Assembly: GCF_001039355.2 (NCBI RefSeq)
Contig: NW_019773692.1
Span: 112,760-176,759 of the forward strand
DNA from: Lingula anatina
Lineage: Eukaryota; Brachiopoda; Lingulata; Lingulida; Lingulidae
Length of the DNA stretch: 64,000 nt
Direction: 5' to 3'
Both the position numbers and the translations under genes were made by a program. Under the pieces are notes generated by a model. The model was not told the DNA's origin and made no database searches. It worked only from the letters and a program-made list of their open reading frames with translations. Positions 49,930 to 62,849 of this stretch are shown here, in pieces. The number at the start of each line of letters is the position of its first letter. The first letter of the stretch is position 1.

Positions 49930-51850
49930 ATTTATGCCTTTCTCGAAAAATTAGAGAAAAAAGAAAACAGGAGACGAGTATAATTCTCAAAGAGGTTGTC
50001 ATACCCTAGAAATATGCGTTTCTCAATTAAACTGATATTTTGGCTTTGTGTACGGGAAAACATTTATATTGTCTTCCACTTTACCTGTGGGCACTGACCT
50101 TTGGTCATAAAGTCCCCTTAACCAACAATAACCAGGATCAAATTTGAGCACTTGTTATAGTAAAGGCTCCAAAATGAATGTAATGTAGGGGCATGAAGTC
50201 AACTATTGGTTTGTATGGCTATAAATGTATGTTCTGTTCCACATAATGAGCCTAATATCCGTGGTTTGAACAAAGAAGAGACACATCACCAACAAATCGG
50301 CAGGAATCGACAGAGGTCTCGACCCAAAAAATGCACTAAAATCCTCCAACACATATTTAGGAACTTGTGAACAGCATGCTCCACTAACGTTGTTGATCCT
50401 GCAAATATATATTTTAAATAAATGTATGTAAAACTTTGACATGTTTTCTCATTACCATTTTTGTTGTTATTTTTTACTTAAGCTTTTATTTCCTTTAACA
50501 CATTACATCTACCTTTGAATTTTGATAAGAACATAATCTCATATTTATGTCTTCTCGTTGTAAGTTGTATCGTGCTTAGTGGTAAATGAATATTGATCAT
50601 GGGTTGGTGAAATGTTGTAAAGAAGTTTTCAGCTCTGCACTTGCTGTATGTCTATGGTTTTATTTGAAATATCGATTTTCTCAAAAGGATATACATTTTG
50701 ATCATCAAAAATGCCAGACCTTCAATTTGATTTGTTCACAAACGAGGGCACCAGGGCCGTAGCCTGAGCAAAATGCCAGGGGGGGCAGTAAGCGGACACG
50801 AGGGGGCGAAGACCCCGAGTGGGGAGGGGATGTCCCCCTACCAGTGTGGAAAATTCTAAATCCCAGGGGGGGCAGCTGCCCCCCTGCCCCCCCGGAGGCT
50901 ACGGCCCTGGACACGCCCACAAAGATGACGTACTTACCGAGGACACGCCCACTAGTAGAGCCACTGCGCTGATCACATGTTTATGTCATCTCGTTGGAAG
51001 TTGTATCGTGCCCAATGGTGAATGAATATTGATCATGGGTTGGTGAAATGTTGTGAAGAAGTTCTCTGGTCTACACTTACTGTACGTCTATGATTTTATT
51101 TGAAATATCGATTTTCTCAAAAGGATATACATTTTTGATCAACTAGAATGACAGACCTTCATTTTGATTTGTGTTTGTTTACAAATGATCACATCACAGC
51201 ATAGGCCAAAACTGAATTGTGGCACCATATATTTTGACAAGCACTTGTTTGTTTAATTTAACATGGTTTTAGTAAAAGCTTTCTCGCCAGAACCAGCAAT
51301 ACCAGGAATGACAGTAAGTGAAATTGGTTAAATTATAGATGAGAAGCGTTGAGAAGGTTTTTTTTATCTCCCGTAAATGATATATATTTGTAGATGGTGC
51401 GTTGTGTGTTTCTAATTTGACATAATGCTGATTTGCACTGGTAATAGTGTAGAACATTTCCCTATACCTGACAAAAACATCCAATTTTCATAAAATCATC
51501 TGTTTGAAATGATGAAGCTGGCAAAAGTGAAGTCAATCGAAACTGCAATGCGCACACAATAATGATACGTTTAAATTGCAATAGAAGTAAATGAATTAAT
51601 TTGTACTAAATGCCGTATAAATTTTTTATTTTTGCCAATGGCAGAGTAGAGATTAAAGCGGCGGTTCAAATAGCAATGATATAAATGTCACAAAAAACGA
51701 ACGTTTCAGATGAAATGTTTACTGAGGACGTAATGTGAACCCAACCAAAACACTAATGATTTGAAATATTCAATGGCATCAACCCAAACACACACCTTTG
51801 TAGTGCATGGTGCCTGTATCTGTGGGTCCATCAAGTCAAAAGTGTTTACG
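49930..51850. repeat. Segmental duplicate A
   Basis: Collinear with segment B (54835-58145): shared landmarks in order are GAAACAGGAGACGAGTA-like, CTGATATTTTGGCT, GAGCACTTGTTA, TATGTTCTGTTCC, CGGCAGGAAT, ATATCGATTTTCTCAAAAG, GGCACCAT..ATTTTGACAAG, AATACCAGGAATGACAGTAA, GTTTCAGATGAAATGTTTAC. The divergence is large, so the duplication is old. A 200-bp piece is repeated inside A (about 50560-50745 and 50990-51200). It contains MITE D. Confidence 0.75.
50751..50910. mobile_element. MITE with CCAGGGCCGTAGCC termini
   Basis: A 160-bp element with perfect 14-bp terminal inverted repeats (CCAGGGCCGTAGCC / GGCTACGGCCCTGG) and a G/C-rich interior (GGGGGGCAG, TGCCCCCC). It interrupts segment A and is absent from segment B. 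Confidence 0.85.
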
Positions 51851-52198
51851 TCTCGGAACATTTCCTGCGTGGAGGAAATTAACACCCATTGGATAATGAT
51901 ATTTGAAAAAACATAAATGAACCCTCTTCTCTACATATATGATTGTCAGCAATTTGATGACGTCATGGCACCTTTTTTAAACAAGCTTACAGACTGCAGG
52001 CCCCAGTTACACTGCTCCTGATAGGGTTAGACTTGTCCATGTGACCATGTCACCTTGGTAATTAAGTTCTTAGCCAGGAGACCTGACTTAATTTTTTTGT
52101 GAAACAGGGGCCAGGATAGATGTTAAATGCATGCTGGGAACATAGCTCACGTATAAGGTACTGAAATATTCAAAGAGAGGACGGATAAGAATTTGAAG

Positions 52199-55100
52199 AT
52201 GGCAACTGCGATAAATGTGTTGGTTTTTTTGTTAGAATTTGCTCTACTTATATGGTTTGGCTCATCGGATTCTTCAGGTTTATGGTTTCGGGTTCAACCG
52301 CAGTCGAGATTTACAGCAGATTTTATTTTTCAAACGACATATTCTGTTTCTGAAAAACACTGTACATTGCGTTGCCTAGAACACGGCGATTGTCGAGCTG
52401 CATATTACTGCGGTAACACAAACACTTGTGCCCTGTCTTGTTCTGAAGTTCCGGATGGATTTCTGTTGAGTGACCCAAACTGTTCTTATCTGGAGGCACG
52501 CAATCGCACGCCATCTTGTCTGGTAAGTCATTTTATATTCTATCAGTAAAAAAGACCCTGATAAAAACCAAAAGTTGAATTTTATCTGTATTAAATCTAC
52601 ATGTATAGATGGGATTTATAATTAGAATGGGTGGCATATGAACATCGAGTATTGAAATATCTTTTAAAACGCTTCTCACGAATGTATTAAAATGTTAGTT
52701 CCGATATTTTTAACATTGTTGGTACAAAAAGAAACAGAACATACTTAGTATGTGCAAAGGTCAACTGTCTCACAGGTTGCTAAAATAGAAAACGTGAAAA
52801 AGAACGAAAGACATCGAAGTACAAAATGGCTTAATTATGTGATGTCGGTGGGAAAATATGATGTTACAATATGAACAGGAGAGGTTTAAAGTGTACATGT
52901 CTTTTCCAGGATTGTCACGCCAAATCGAATTTTGCTCGACAAAATAAAAATCATATTCCTCGTACTCATATTGGCTGATCCAACTGTGCACGTAAATCCA
53001 TGCTTTATCCCAATTTAAATGTATTGCTGGCGGTTTAAATGACCGACCATAAAGATGCATTATAGTTGTTAGCCCAGTGTACACATTTATTTCGTTTAAA
53101 GCAAAAAAAAAAAAAAAAAAAAAAAGCAAAAATTGTTTTGATAGTTTCTTAAAATAATTTTACAGAAAATGTGAAGCAAATGTGAATTTATCTGGTCTCT
53201 GGGTTTATCTTTTTAGTCATTATCGTCCCTGTTGGAATGATCTCGCTATGTTAACCATGGTATCAAGCATTTAGATTCAAGCATTCTGATCATGAGGAAG
53301 ATGACAGTTAAGACGGATGGCTTACCATTGCATTTAAGCTCTTAATCTTCAAGTGTGTAAGAGACGCATGGTAGCATTATTGACACTTGTGTCCAAGAAA
53401 ATCACGAACGTTTTGCTCCTAATTGAAAACATGACACCAAATGCAGCACAACCCACCAATTTATTCAAAACACTATTGAATTACTTGAAATTTTTTTGCG
53501 AAATTTGTTTCAGTTTTAATCAGGTGTTAAAGCAGGAATTATCGTTTAACATAAGTTTAAGCTAGAGAACCAGAGAACTAGAGAAAGAGCAGCACGAAAA
53601 TGTTAATTTTTACTGATTTATAGACCCGTCACCTACGTCTCAACAGTACCACGAGTTGAAAAGTCTACAGAAAGGAGATTTTATTACGACACTTGATGTT
53701 TCTAGCATAAAAATTCTATTAAAATTGTTGTCAAATATCTTTCAAATCTCGTTGCAATGTTTTAGAAAAGGTGTTTTGACTAAATGTTTTCAGAATATTA
53801 TTCAATTGTCAAAGGTACGACATTTTGGCCAAGACATAAGTAAATTTGATAAAACGTTTTCATAATGTAAATAAAATATAAAGAACACTTTTTGAAAATC
53901 TTCTCTTAATATTTGTGTGTTGTGTTACAGAAACACCAGAAAAAAGAAACATAAAATTAATATTTGTTAAGACAGATATTGGTGGTTAAAATATCTGGTC
54001 ACTAAAAACTGCAGTCCAAAAACCCCAACGCTCGAATTAAGTGACTTTGTGTATTTTAGAAGAAAGTGATTTATTTTCTGACCTAGTCTTCTTCTGCTCA
54101 AGTTTGCATCGCTCTCGGTTTCTTTTGTGAGTCAAAAACACAATTTTTACCTGTAATAGGAATAAATCTTCCCACAAATCCGAGATATGGTTTATTTATT
54201 AGCGGTCGATGAGACTATTATCTTGCAGACAGGGTAGGTCACAATGGTTTGGTTTTGAAATAGTTAATTGCAATTATGGTCAAATTTCCATACGGAGGTA
54301 AGTCTTGTGTAATGTTTTTTATGTGTCCCGTTTCTTTGAAACAAACTAAAGGTTTTAAATAGGTCTGTACTTCAGCAAAACGCTCGATGTTCGAACAATT
54401 TTAGATCCGGGGTGTTTCCATTTATGAAACAAGTTTCAATAATGTGGATGATTAGAGCAAATGTAGTTGTTGGTATTGGATCTAAGCTACACGTTGTCTT
54501 TTGTTTTGATTTATTGATAATATTTATCATTTCATCAGCAGTTGCCATAGAAAAACTAGTGATGGTGATTGTGGCTCCGTGAGAAAACCTGTTTTTTTCC
54601 CAGATAATTGAGTTCAGCATAACTATCACTAATTTTAAATGTGAAAAAGTCACTCATGCTATCTGCAAAATCCTTCAAAGATTCTGCTGCAGGAAGTGTG
54701 GCACACATTTTCTTAGGAATATATTTTTTGTTTAAATTATGAATTATGAAATTATTAAATTATGAATTACAGATGCGAGTCTTTGAGAAATTTCGTTTTC
54801 TATCCATCCATCTCAGGTATCTCAGGTTTAGTACAGTTTTCTAGTCAGAAAGATCATGCCTTCTCTAAAAATTATAAAAAAAAAAAAAAAAAAAACAGGA
54901 AACGAGTACAATTTAATTGTAATACAATATAACTCAAAGAGGATGTCATATCCTAGAAGAATGTTTATTTTAATTAAACTGATATTTTGGCTGTAAAGAC
55001 GGGAATACATGATTATTTTTTGCCGCTTTGCTTGTGCGCAGTGACCTTTGACATTACCAGGGTCGAATGTGAGCACTTGTTAAAAGTTAAGGCTCCAAAG

Positions 55101-57230
55101 TAAAGGTAAGGATGTTAGTGAGATGTTGCTTTGTGAGGCTATAAGTATATGTTCTGTTCCTAATATAAAACAGGTCCATATATAAAGGGGACACTAAATC
55201 TGAAAATTGTGGCCTTCTGCCGCTAAACTATATTGAGCCGTTGTGGAACTAACTGTCACCACTTTGGGCCGAGGAAGCAGACTTCAATATTACAGATATT
55301 GTCCGGAGTTTTTTTTTTATTAAACATGATAGACAAAGAAAGAGAACAATGCACAATGTAAAGAGGGGACACTGAGGTGATAGTCATGTCTATAATCAAT
55401 GAAGGAAATGAAGGGCAGTAGAACGTATATAAGTAGCCAACGGCGCTTAACCTAAGCTAATTTTCTCTTAACTTGATGGTGCACTTAATCAAAGTAAAAC
55501 ACGATTATAATTATTTATAAAAGAGTAGAACTACAAGCACAGTTTCAATCTTCCATACCTGAAAGCCTTAAATGCTGTCACATGGCTACCTTTTAAATAT
55601 CAGAAAACAGTCTAAATGAAATCATCAAAAACCGCTGACCAATATAGCAAAATCTTCAGGTTTGAAACATCTGTACGTAATGTCTCTTTCTGTTATAAAA
55701 ACAGGCTTGGTACACAACAGCATCTTGTAAATAAATCGGTACCATTCTCTCAAAAACAGATCCAGAACAACAATACGACAACACAGCCCTTTTCCACCTG
55801 AATGCATCCAACAGACCCACATTCTGCTTATGGAACAACCTTCTAAAACCCAGATACAACCACCCCTAGACCATATCTGAGACCAATCTGGGAAGTAGTT
55901 CAAGGAAGAGACCCATCACTAACAATCGGCAGGAATCTACAGCGGCCTTGACCCAAAATGGGCAAGAATCCTCCAGAGTGTTTTTTGGAAGGGGGGGGGG
56001 TGCTTGTGGACCACATGCTTAAACACGTTGCGGACCCTCTCCGTGCCAGTTGGAGTCACACACTCTATAAACGTTGTTGGTTGTACACATATAATTTGAA
56101 ATAAATAAATAAATGAATGTAAATGTTGATATTTATTCTGAACTTTATTTTTATTCTTTTTCATCAGCTATTAAACACACATTTCAACACATTGCATCTT
56201 CCTTTGAAATTTTGACTAGGACATGATCACAGTAGTATCGTGCTAAGTGGTAAATGAATATTGATCAAGGGTTGGTGAAATGTTGAAACGAAATTTCCTG
56301 CTCTACACTTGCTATATGTCTATGATTTTTCTTTGAAATATCGATTTTCTCAAAAGCATATACATTTTTGATAAAAAAAATGCCAGACCTTTTTTTTGAT
56401 TTGTGTTTGTTCACAAACGATCACATCACAGCATAGGCCAAAACTGAATTGTGGCACCATGTATTTTGACAAGTACTTGTTTGTTTAATTTAACATGGTT
56501 TTAGTAAAAGCTATCTCATCAAAGCTAGCAATACCAGGAATGACAGTAAGTGAAATTGGTTGAATTATGGATGAGAGCCGTTGAGAAGGTTTGTTTTTTG
56601 ATCGCCGGTAAATGCTGTGTATGTTTAGATGATGCGTTTTGTGTATCTTATGTGACATAATGCTAATGTGCACTGGTAATAGTGTGTAACACTTCCCTGT
56701 ACCTGGCAAATTGGTTGAATTATAGATGAGAGCCGTTGAGAAGGTTTGTTATTGATCGCCCTTAGATGATGTGTATGTTTAGATGGTGCGTCGTGTGTAT
56801 CTAATTTGACATAATGCTAATTTGCACTGGTAATAGTGTGTAACACTTCCCTGTACCTGACAAAAACATCCAATTTTTATACTGCCTTCTGTTTGAAATG
56901 ATGAAACTGATGAAAGTTAAGTCAATCAATCAAAACTGCAATGAACTCATTAAGATGCGTTTAAATTGCAATAGAAGTAAAAAGATTAAATTTTACTGAG
57001 TGCCGTATATATTTTTAATATTTGTCGATGCCAAAGTACATATTAAGGCGGCGTATCATGTCCGTGTCTGTGTTATCCAAAGTAGTTGAAGACTCAAATC
57101 AAGATGTATACCTATTATTGTGTCAGTGTTTGCTTTTCAACCAAAATTATATTCAAATACACAAAAAAATATTGTCTAGCTATGACCAGTGAAATCTATT
57201 TGTGTAACATAATAGGATATGATGTGTGTT

Positions 57231-57271
<41 letters not shown>

Positions 57272-60231
57272 AACAAAAATAGCGTTAATTGAATTATCTC
57301 CTTTTTGTACACATTTTACATTATCCCTGAATAAAAATTATTACAAAAGGCCGCGTTTCAAAAAGCAATGACATAAATGTCACAAAAAGCGAATGTTTCA
57401 GATGAAATGTTTACTGAGGACGTAGTATGACGTCAACCAAAATACACAATGGTTTGGGTTTGAAATAGTTAATTGCAATTATGGTCAAATTTCCATACGG
57501 AGGTACGTCTTGTGTAATGTTATTTTATGTGTCCTGTTTCTTTGAAACAAACTAAAGGTTTGAAATAGGTCTGTACTTCAGCAAAACGCAATGTTCGAAC
57601 AATTTTAGATCCGGGGTGTTTCCATTTATGAAACAAGTTTCAATAATGTGGGTGATTAGAGCAAATGTAGTTGTTGGTATTGGATCTAAGCTACACGTTG
57701 TCTTTCGTTTTGATTTATTGATAATATTTATCATTTCATCAGCAGTTGCCATGGGAAAAACTAGTGATGGTGATTGTGGCTCTGTGAGAAAACCTGGCGT
57801 TGAGAGATGTGATGAGAATGTGATATTTTTGTTTCCAGATAATTGAGTTTAGCATAAATATCACTGATTTTAAATGTGAAAAAGTCGCTCATGGTATCGG
57901 CAAAATCCTTTAAAGATTCTGCTGCAAGAAGTGTGGCACACATTTTCTTAGCAAAATTTATTTTGTTGATGCCACAAGCAATACCATAACTATTATCAAG
58001 TCGGATCTGTTGAATTACAGATTAATCGTTTAGTACTGCTGAGGACGCCGTGTGAAGCCAACCAATACTAAAGATTTAAAACATTAGCAAACCAACTGTC
58101 TGCCTTTGTAGAACAATGTTTCCATATCTTTGGTTTCACCATGACATAAATAATGCACTGTTTACTCTTAATGCGTAAACTTTATGGTCCATACTATTAT
58201 ATTAGAAGAACTGAGTACAATATAGGCCTACGTTAAGATTTTTTAAAACCCTATTCATTTAAAATGCGGAAATAAAAAATCGTCATATGCTATACATAAT
58301 GCTGTTACATGTACATCAAAAGACACCTAAATGAATAAGGTAATTCCAGCACTTTTTTTCGGGAGGGGGGGGGGGGGTTGAAAACTGTTATCGCGATTTC
58401 GAACAATTTGTTAGTCACATAAAATTGTGTTTCAGACATAAGTGCGACAACAATAATACGTGCTACAAGGTGCTGTCTAAAAGGTATACTAATTTGCATG
58501 GCATAATCAATAAAAAGGTGAAATAATACCTTTATTTAATGAAGCATAATTTGTGATTGTAAGTAGCTCTTTTTACTGGACTACATAGTTTGTCGAGTCG
58601 ATTCAAATTAGAATTCAAATGAAAATGTTATTAAGGAAATCAATGTACCATCAAATGGCGAAATGCAATTAATATTTTATAAGATAACGAATAACGCGTA
58701 AGAATGAGGGGCGAGTATGTGAGAGTGAATGATACCATGTCTATTATTTCATTTGTGTACAGAGTGTAAAGAAATAATAAAAAATACAAATACTGACATT
58801 GTAACAAAACTTCTACAGGAAGAACCACGGCATTGCTTGTTTACTGTATTATTTTCAGGAATGTGGATGTAAAAATGGCGGGACTTGTGTCCAAATAACT
58901 GAGGGGTCTAGTCAATGTACCTGTCCTGTCCTTCACGGCGGATTATACTGTGAACGTAACCGCAATTTATGTTTAGAAACACACTGGCTGTGTTCAAAAT
59001 ATATATTGTATTTCAAGTTCTTGCTTTTAAAAACTTAAGGTTTAATATCCCAGCTAGCGTTTATAAAATTAGGCCACGTTATCATCATTACTTGCTTACT
59101 TGCTTAACAAAGAAAAATAGAACAGCTTTCTGCTGGATTTATTAGTACAGATATCAATATTCTTATTTTTGCACCAAGAATATAATCTAGTAATAACGTA
59201 TGGTGTTTACCAATTTACAAATACAGTAGAAATATAGCAAATGTTTTCATTACCCTTGACTAGTGACGTGCCCACCGCAGTTTGAGGTTATGTACAAGAG
59301 GAGTTGCTACAGCTTCAATATGACACTGACGGCCAACTTCTACCAAGCCAAACAACACTGTGAGTCAATGGGAGCGAGCCTAGTCGCCGTGAACGACGAA
59401 GAGGAACACAATTTTATTAGACAGTATCTTGCCGCCGATAACGGTAAGGAAATTTTTTGATATGACATCACCTAACGTCAGTATACGAGTGTTTTACGGT
59501 GATATATAACACAATAGCAATCGTGTGCATGTGCAAACTACATGTACAACACGTCAGTGTTGCTGTTAGCTTTGTATATTATTATCAACTTGAACAATGT
59601 CAATAATGGAATTTCAGCACGCATGGGAGCAGACTGGTGGACCTCAGCAACCGATGAAGCCTCCGAGGGTACCTGGGTATTGTCTGGATGGGGCGACATT
59701 CCAGCACCGTTTACTGCATGGGGCCCAGGTACACACCACGCTTAGTTTCCATTTCATTTGTATAACATTTTTGTTATAACAACCTCGTATTTAAATATAT
59801 GAATGAGATTTATCTGAAATATTTTCAAGACAATCATATATACCTGTGTTGTAATGTTTCGCCAAACTAATGAGCCCCAAAATAGAAATGTCGGTAAAGC
59901 CATGATGCCTCGGAGAAAATGCCATATTTGAACTACAAATTGCAAATTATCATTATTGATGTCAGTTTCTTGATGGAATAATGACTAATCATTAGTTTTA
60001 TTTGATGAGGCTTTCAGACATGGGCACTCATATGAACTGACTGATGCTAATCCTATTCGCATAATGAAATAACACACTAATTTCCCCACCAGTAACAAGG
60101 TTATTATTCTCATGTTAGGTGAACCAAATGGCGGCGACGGCGGGGACTGTGTACAATACTGGAAAAGGCTTTTTGATGACACGCATTGCACTTATATTAA
60201 AAACTTTATATGTGAAACGGAGGCGACTTAG
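52199..60231 (+). CDS. Secreted PAN/apple-EGF-C-type lectin domain protein
   Basis: Five exons: 52199-52522, 58859-58955, 59264-59443, 59618-59728, 60119-60231; 825 nt, 274 residues, phases consistent. A signal peptide (VLVFLLEFALLIWFG) is followed by a cysteine-rich PAN/apple-like region in exon 1 (HCTLRCLEHGDCRAAYYC..NTCALSC), an EGF-like module in exon 2 (CGCKNGGTC...CTC...GLYC), then a long-form C-type lectin domain in exons 3-5 (CPPQFEVMYKRSCYSF, AKQHCESMGASLVAVN, WTSATDEASEGTWV, GEPNGGDGGDC, DDTHC, NFICE). EPN is the triplet typical of mannose-type calcium sugar binding, and the DD before THC stands where ND is usual. It is likely an extracellular recognition protein, perhaps in innate immunity. 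No membrane anchor. Intron 1 is 6.3 kb and repeat-filled; because exon 1 is so distant, its membership is inferred from phase and domain logic. Confidence 0.82.
54229..54720 (-). mobile_element. LINE reverse-transcriptase fragment, copy 1
   Basis: Minus-strand reading gives ADEMINIINKSKQKTTCSLDPIPT followed by HIIETCFINGNTPDLKLFEH. This is the start of a non-LTR retrotransposon reverse transcriptase (usual pattern K..S..LDPIPT...G..P..LK). Frameshifts and missing flanks mark it as a dead fragment. It is highly similar to copy 2 at 57436-57990. Confidence 0.75.
57233..57269. repeat. (TG)n microsatellite
   Basis: An uninterrupted run of about eighteen TG units within segment B. Confidence 0.95.
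57436..57990 (-). mobile_element. LINE reverse-transcriptase fragment, copy 2
   Basis: It carries the same LDPIPT reverse-transcriptase start as 54229-54720 and extends further at both ends. Upstream is a SLKDFADTMSDFFTFKISDI stretch typical of the linker before the reverse transcriptase; downstream is KYRPISNL. Frames change several times, so it is inactive. Confidence 0.78.
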
Positions 60232-61771
60232 ACAGCGACACATATTGGAATTATCTACAGTATAACATCCGTGTGACAAGGCGCCAATATGAACACCAAA
60301 ATATTTCTGGGTCGCATTTTATTCATACCTTATGTATACAGAAACTGTATGGAAAGTAAACTGCACTTCTTGATGTCTATGGTTTGTTGACTTCTGCTAA
60401 CATATGGGCTGTCTGTAAGAGTAAACAAAACGTCCACATATATGAATAACTACATAAGTTCCTACGTAGAACGGAGGTACGGTGACAGCTTACCGCAACC
60501 ACATCGTACTGTTCACGTTTATATACTTTGTATATTCCTAGTTGCCATGGTTATCTGTAATATGTCACACTGTCACTTGTCAATATTAGTGACCGGTACA
60601 TATTTCACACGCCAGAGTAGACGAATGGCCTAATTTTGTCGATAAAAACTCCCTAGAAAAGACTCTGGGGTATTCTTTGTGAAAGTGCCTTGAGTAAAAC
60701 GTGAATTTGATTAGTTGTAGAGAAAATATGGAAAAGCACCATATTCAGAGGGCAGCTTAATTGGATCAAGTTTTTCGCTGCCAACATATTATATGCATGA
60801 GGATATTTTTGTTATGTTGTATTTGTCAATACAGCTAATGGGATCAACGGATTATTCTTCCTGCTGTCAACACCAGTTGTGTCCCGAGTGTTTTTAATTT
60901 ACACTTTATCTAGTATAGGATGTTGTTGGCTATCGTCTATGACTACTGGATCCTGTTCAGGCACCGGATCCTGTTCAGGCACCGGATGGTATGTTTTCTC
61001 CTGTTTGGATGTTCTTAAATTTTTCTCGGCTAGCTGTATATCGTCTCTCTGAAATATGTTATGTACAGATCATGACTGTTATGATATAACTTTTGATCGT
61101 ATAAAAGGGCGTTTCCTTTAGTATTCAACTTCGATTTCGCTGAATGGAACTTATTTATAAAAAAGGAAAATGTGTTTACAGTAATTTGTTGTACTTCAGT
61201 TTCAAAAGGTGTCATAATCTATCGTGGAATTATGCCTAGTTTTTCATATCGCTCATTAAAATTTTCAACATTTGTTATTTTTCAACTTGAAACGTTTTTA
61301 ATGTAGTTGATGAGTCGTTTAAATTAAAGAGAACACGGAAGAAATAATAATAACGATGATAACGCACCTTTTTCTTATCTCTGGGAACTTCTTTGAAGTA
61401 GTAGCTAACACACAGTATACAGTATATCTGAAATGTAAGAAACATAAGTTTATCTCCAGGATAATGTATGTAAAATATCCATGTACATGTAAGTCCTGTA
61501 CAGTGCATACGTTACATGTAGTAAGTACAATAAAGGTGTTATACATGTAGTAATAAACAAATGTGTAATAATATGGTCGTGACCTGAGAGAGAGAGAGAG
61601 AGAGACAGAGAGAGAGAGAGGGAGAGATTAACTGTTTGGTATACACTCCAAGGAAAGTGGTTCTTTATCAACATGGATATTATCTATTATGCGAAGACTA
61701 CATTTTCCACTGGCGCCGCTTGATGAGATAGTATACAATTTTTCCGTATGAATTTTTTTAGCATTAACATT
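60232..61771. other. Downstream of lectin gene, no further gene seen
   Basis: Lectin 3' UTR and intergenic DNA. A tandem CAGGCACCGGATCCTGTT-type doublet lies at about 60947-60985 and a GA microsatellite at 61588-61627. A polyadenylation signal AATAAA occurs near 61529. Confidence 0.5.
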
Positions 61772-62117
61772 TTAAAGGGATAATAACTCTTCGTTTCGGC
61801 CAAAAAATTAATTTTCCTGGAGTAAACAACAATTTTCCCATACTAACCAATGGTTAATGAATCCATTTTTACATTCAAAGTTAGTCCCTGTTTTTTTTAT
61901 AAAAAGTTTGTTTTTTTGTGAAAATCTCTTAAGAGATTTTAACAGAGTATAGCCATCAATGGAGGTCACGTGGTCTATAGACAAGCTCAGATATCAGAAT
62001 AATAGCTATAACTGCCTTTTTTTGTGGTAAAACAGAATATATTATATTTCTATGAGTTATTGACAATGTTTTTATTGTGAAATATAGATCTCATACGAAG
62101 AGTTATTATCCCTTTAA
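61772..62117. mobile_element. TTAA-flanked MITE family C, copy 2
   Basis: A 346-bp element in the opposite orientation to 13784-14125, similar over its full length. It is bounded by AGGGATAATAACTCTTCG inverted repeats and TTAA on each side. Confidence 0.85.
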
Positions 62118-62231
62118 GTAGCTTCGGACTGCTGCGAGTAAGTGTACAATACATGCGGGTGCCGTGTCATTTCTCCGCTATGACCTTGAGGTCACGCGGG
62201 AATAAATCGGGTTTCTAGTTGAAAAGTGATT

Positions 62232-62593
62232 TTAGGGAGCCTTTTCAGTCTCAGTGCAGTTGCCGTAGGCCTTCCTTGCGGCTTCCTTGATGATCGATAC
62301 GTTGTTGGTGCAGCTCCCAACGATTTTATCACCCATGCTGTCGGATGAAGGATGAAGGAAAATATCGTTGTGCCTTCTTATCCACCAAAGAAGAAAGAAA
62401 ATAGCAACAAGAGGTTTAACCATTATTACGATCACCACAAATCCACCGAACGTTGTCCGGGCGGCAACTGTACAATGCCATCTGCGGCATATAGACTTAC
62501 GATTTCAAAAATTTGGCAAAGTTTTAGCTTGACAATATTTCAGAGGCCAGCAATCTGTATGATTGTGTGCCATTTTGGACGGCACCGCTTACC
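62232..62593 (-). CDS. Candidate 3' end of a minus-strand small membrane protein gene
   Basis: A terminal exon 62232-62467 has a good acceptor (TTGTACAG) and stays open to TAA. It encodes a membrane segment (FVVIVIMVKPLVAIFFLLWW) and a hydrophilic tail with two cysteines (GSCTNNV, GNCTETEKAP). A possible preceding exon ends at a good donor (GGAG|GTAAGC, boundary 62593) in matching phase 1 and ends in ..NTLFMRRLCG. Its own 5' limit is not clear. Another hydrophobic frame (VFDWVMVAVTIVLLVG) lies further upstream near 62765-62830. No family was recognised and the model may be wrong. Confidence 0.3.
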
Positions 62594-62849
62594 TCCGCAC
62601 AGGCGACGCATAAAAAGGGTATTTACGGGCAGTATACGAGCACCGTGCTGACATCGCTTGGCAAATGTGTCTGCGGTATATTTGAGGTAATGAGGATGTT
62701 TGAAGTAATTTTCAGCACAATTGCGATAGTGGAGCAAGCAACGCAATCAATGCTCATCTCTAGCACTTAATTTCCCACCAACAGGACAATAGTTACAGCA
62801 ACCATAACCCAGTCAAATACTTGTGGCACTGAAAATATAAATAACAGCA

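Larger units (their letters stand above)
54835..58145. repeat. Segmental duplicate B
   Basis: Same order of sequence as segment A (49930-51850), enlarged by insertions. About 720 bp of unrecognised sequence lies at 55175-55895, a local duplication of 130-160 bp at about 56550-56880, a TG microsatellite at 57233-57269, and the LINE fragment at 57436-57990. The junctions of the LINE insertion can be read from comparison with 51720-51840. Confidence 0.7.
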
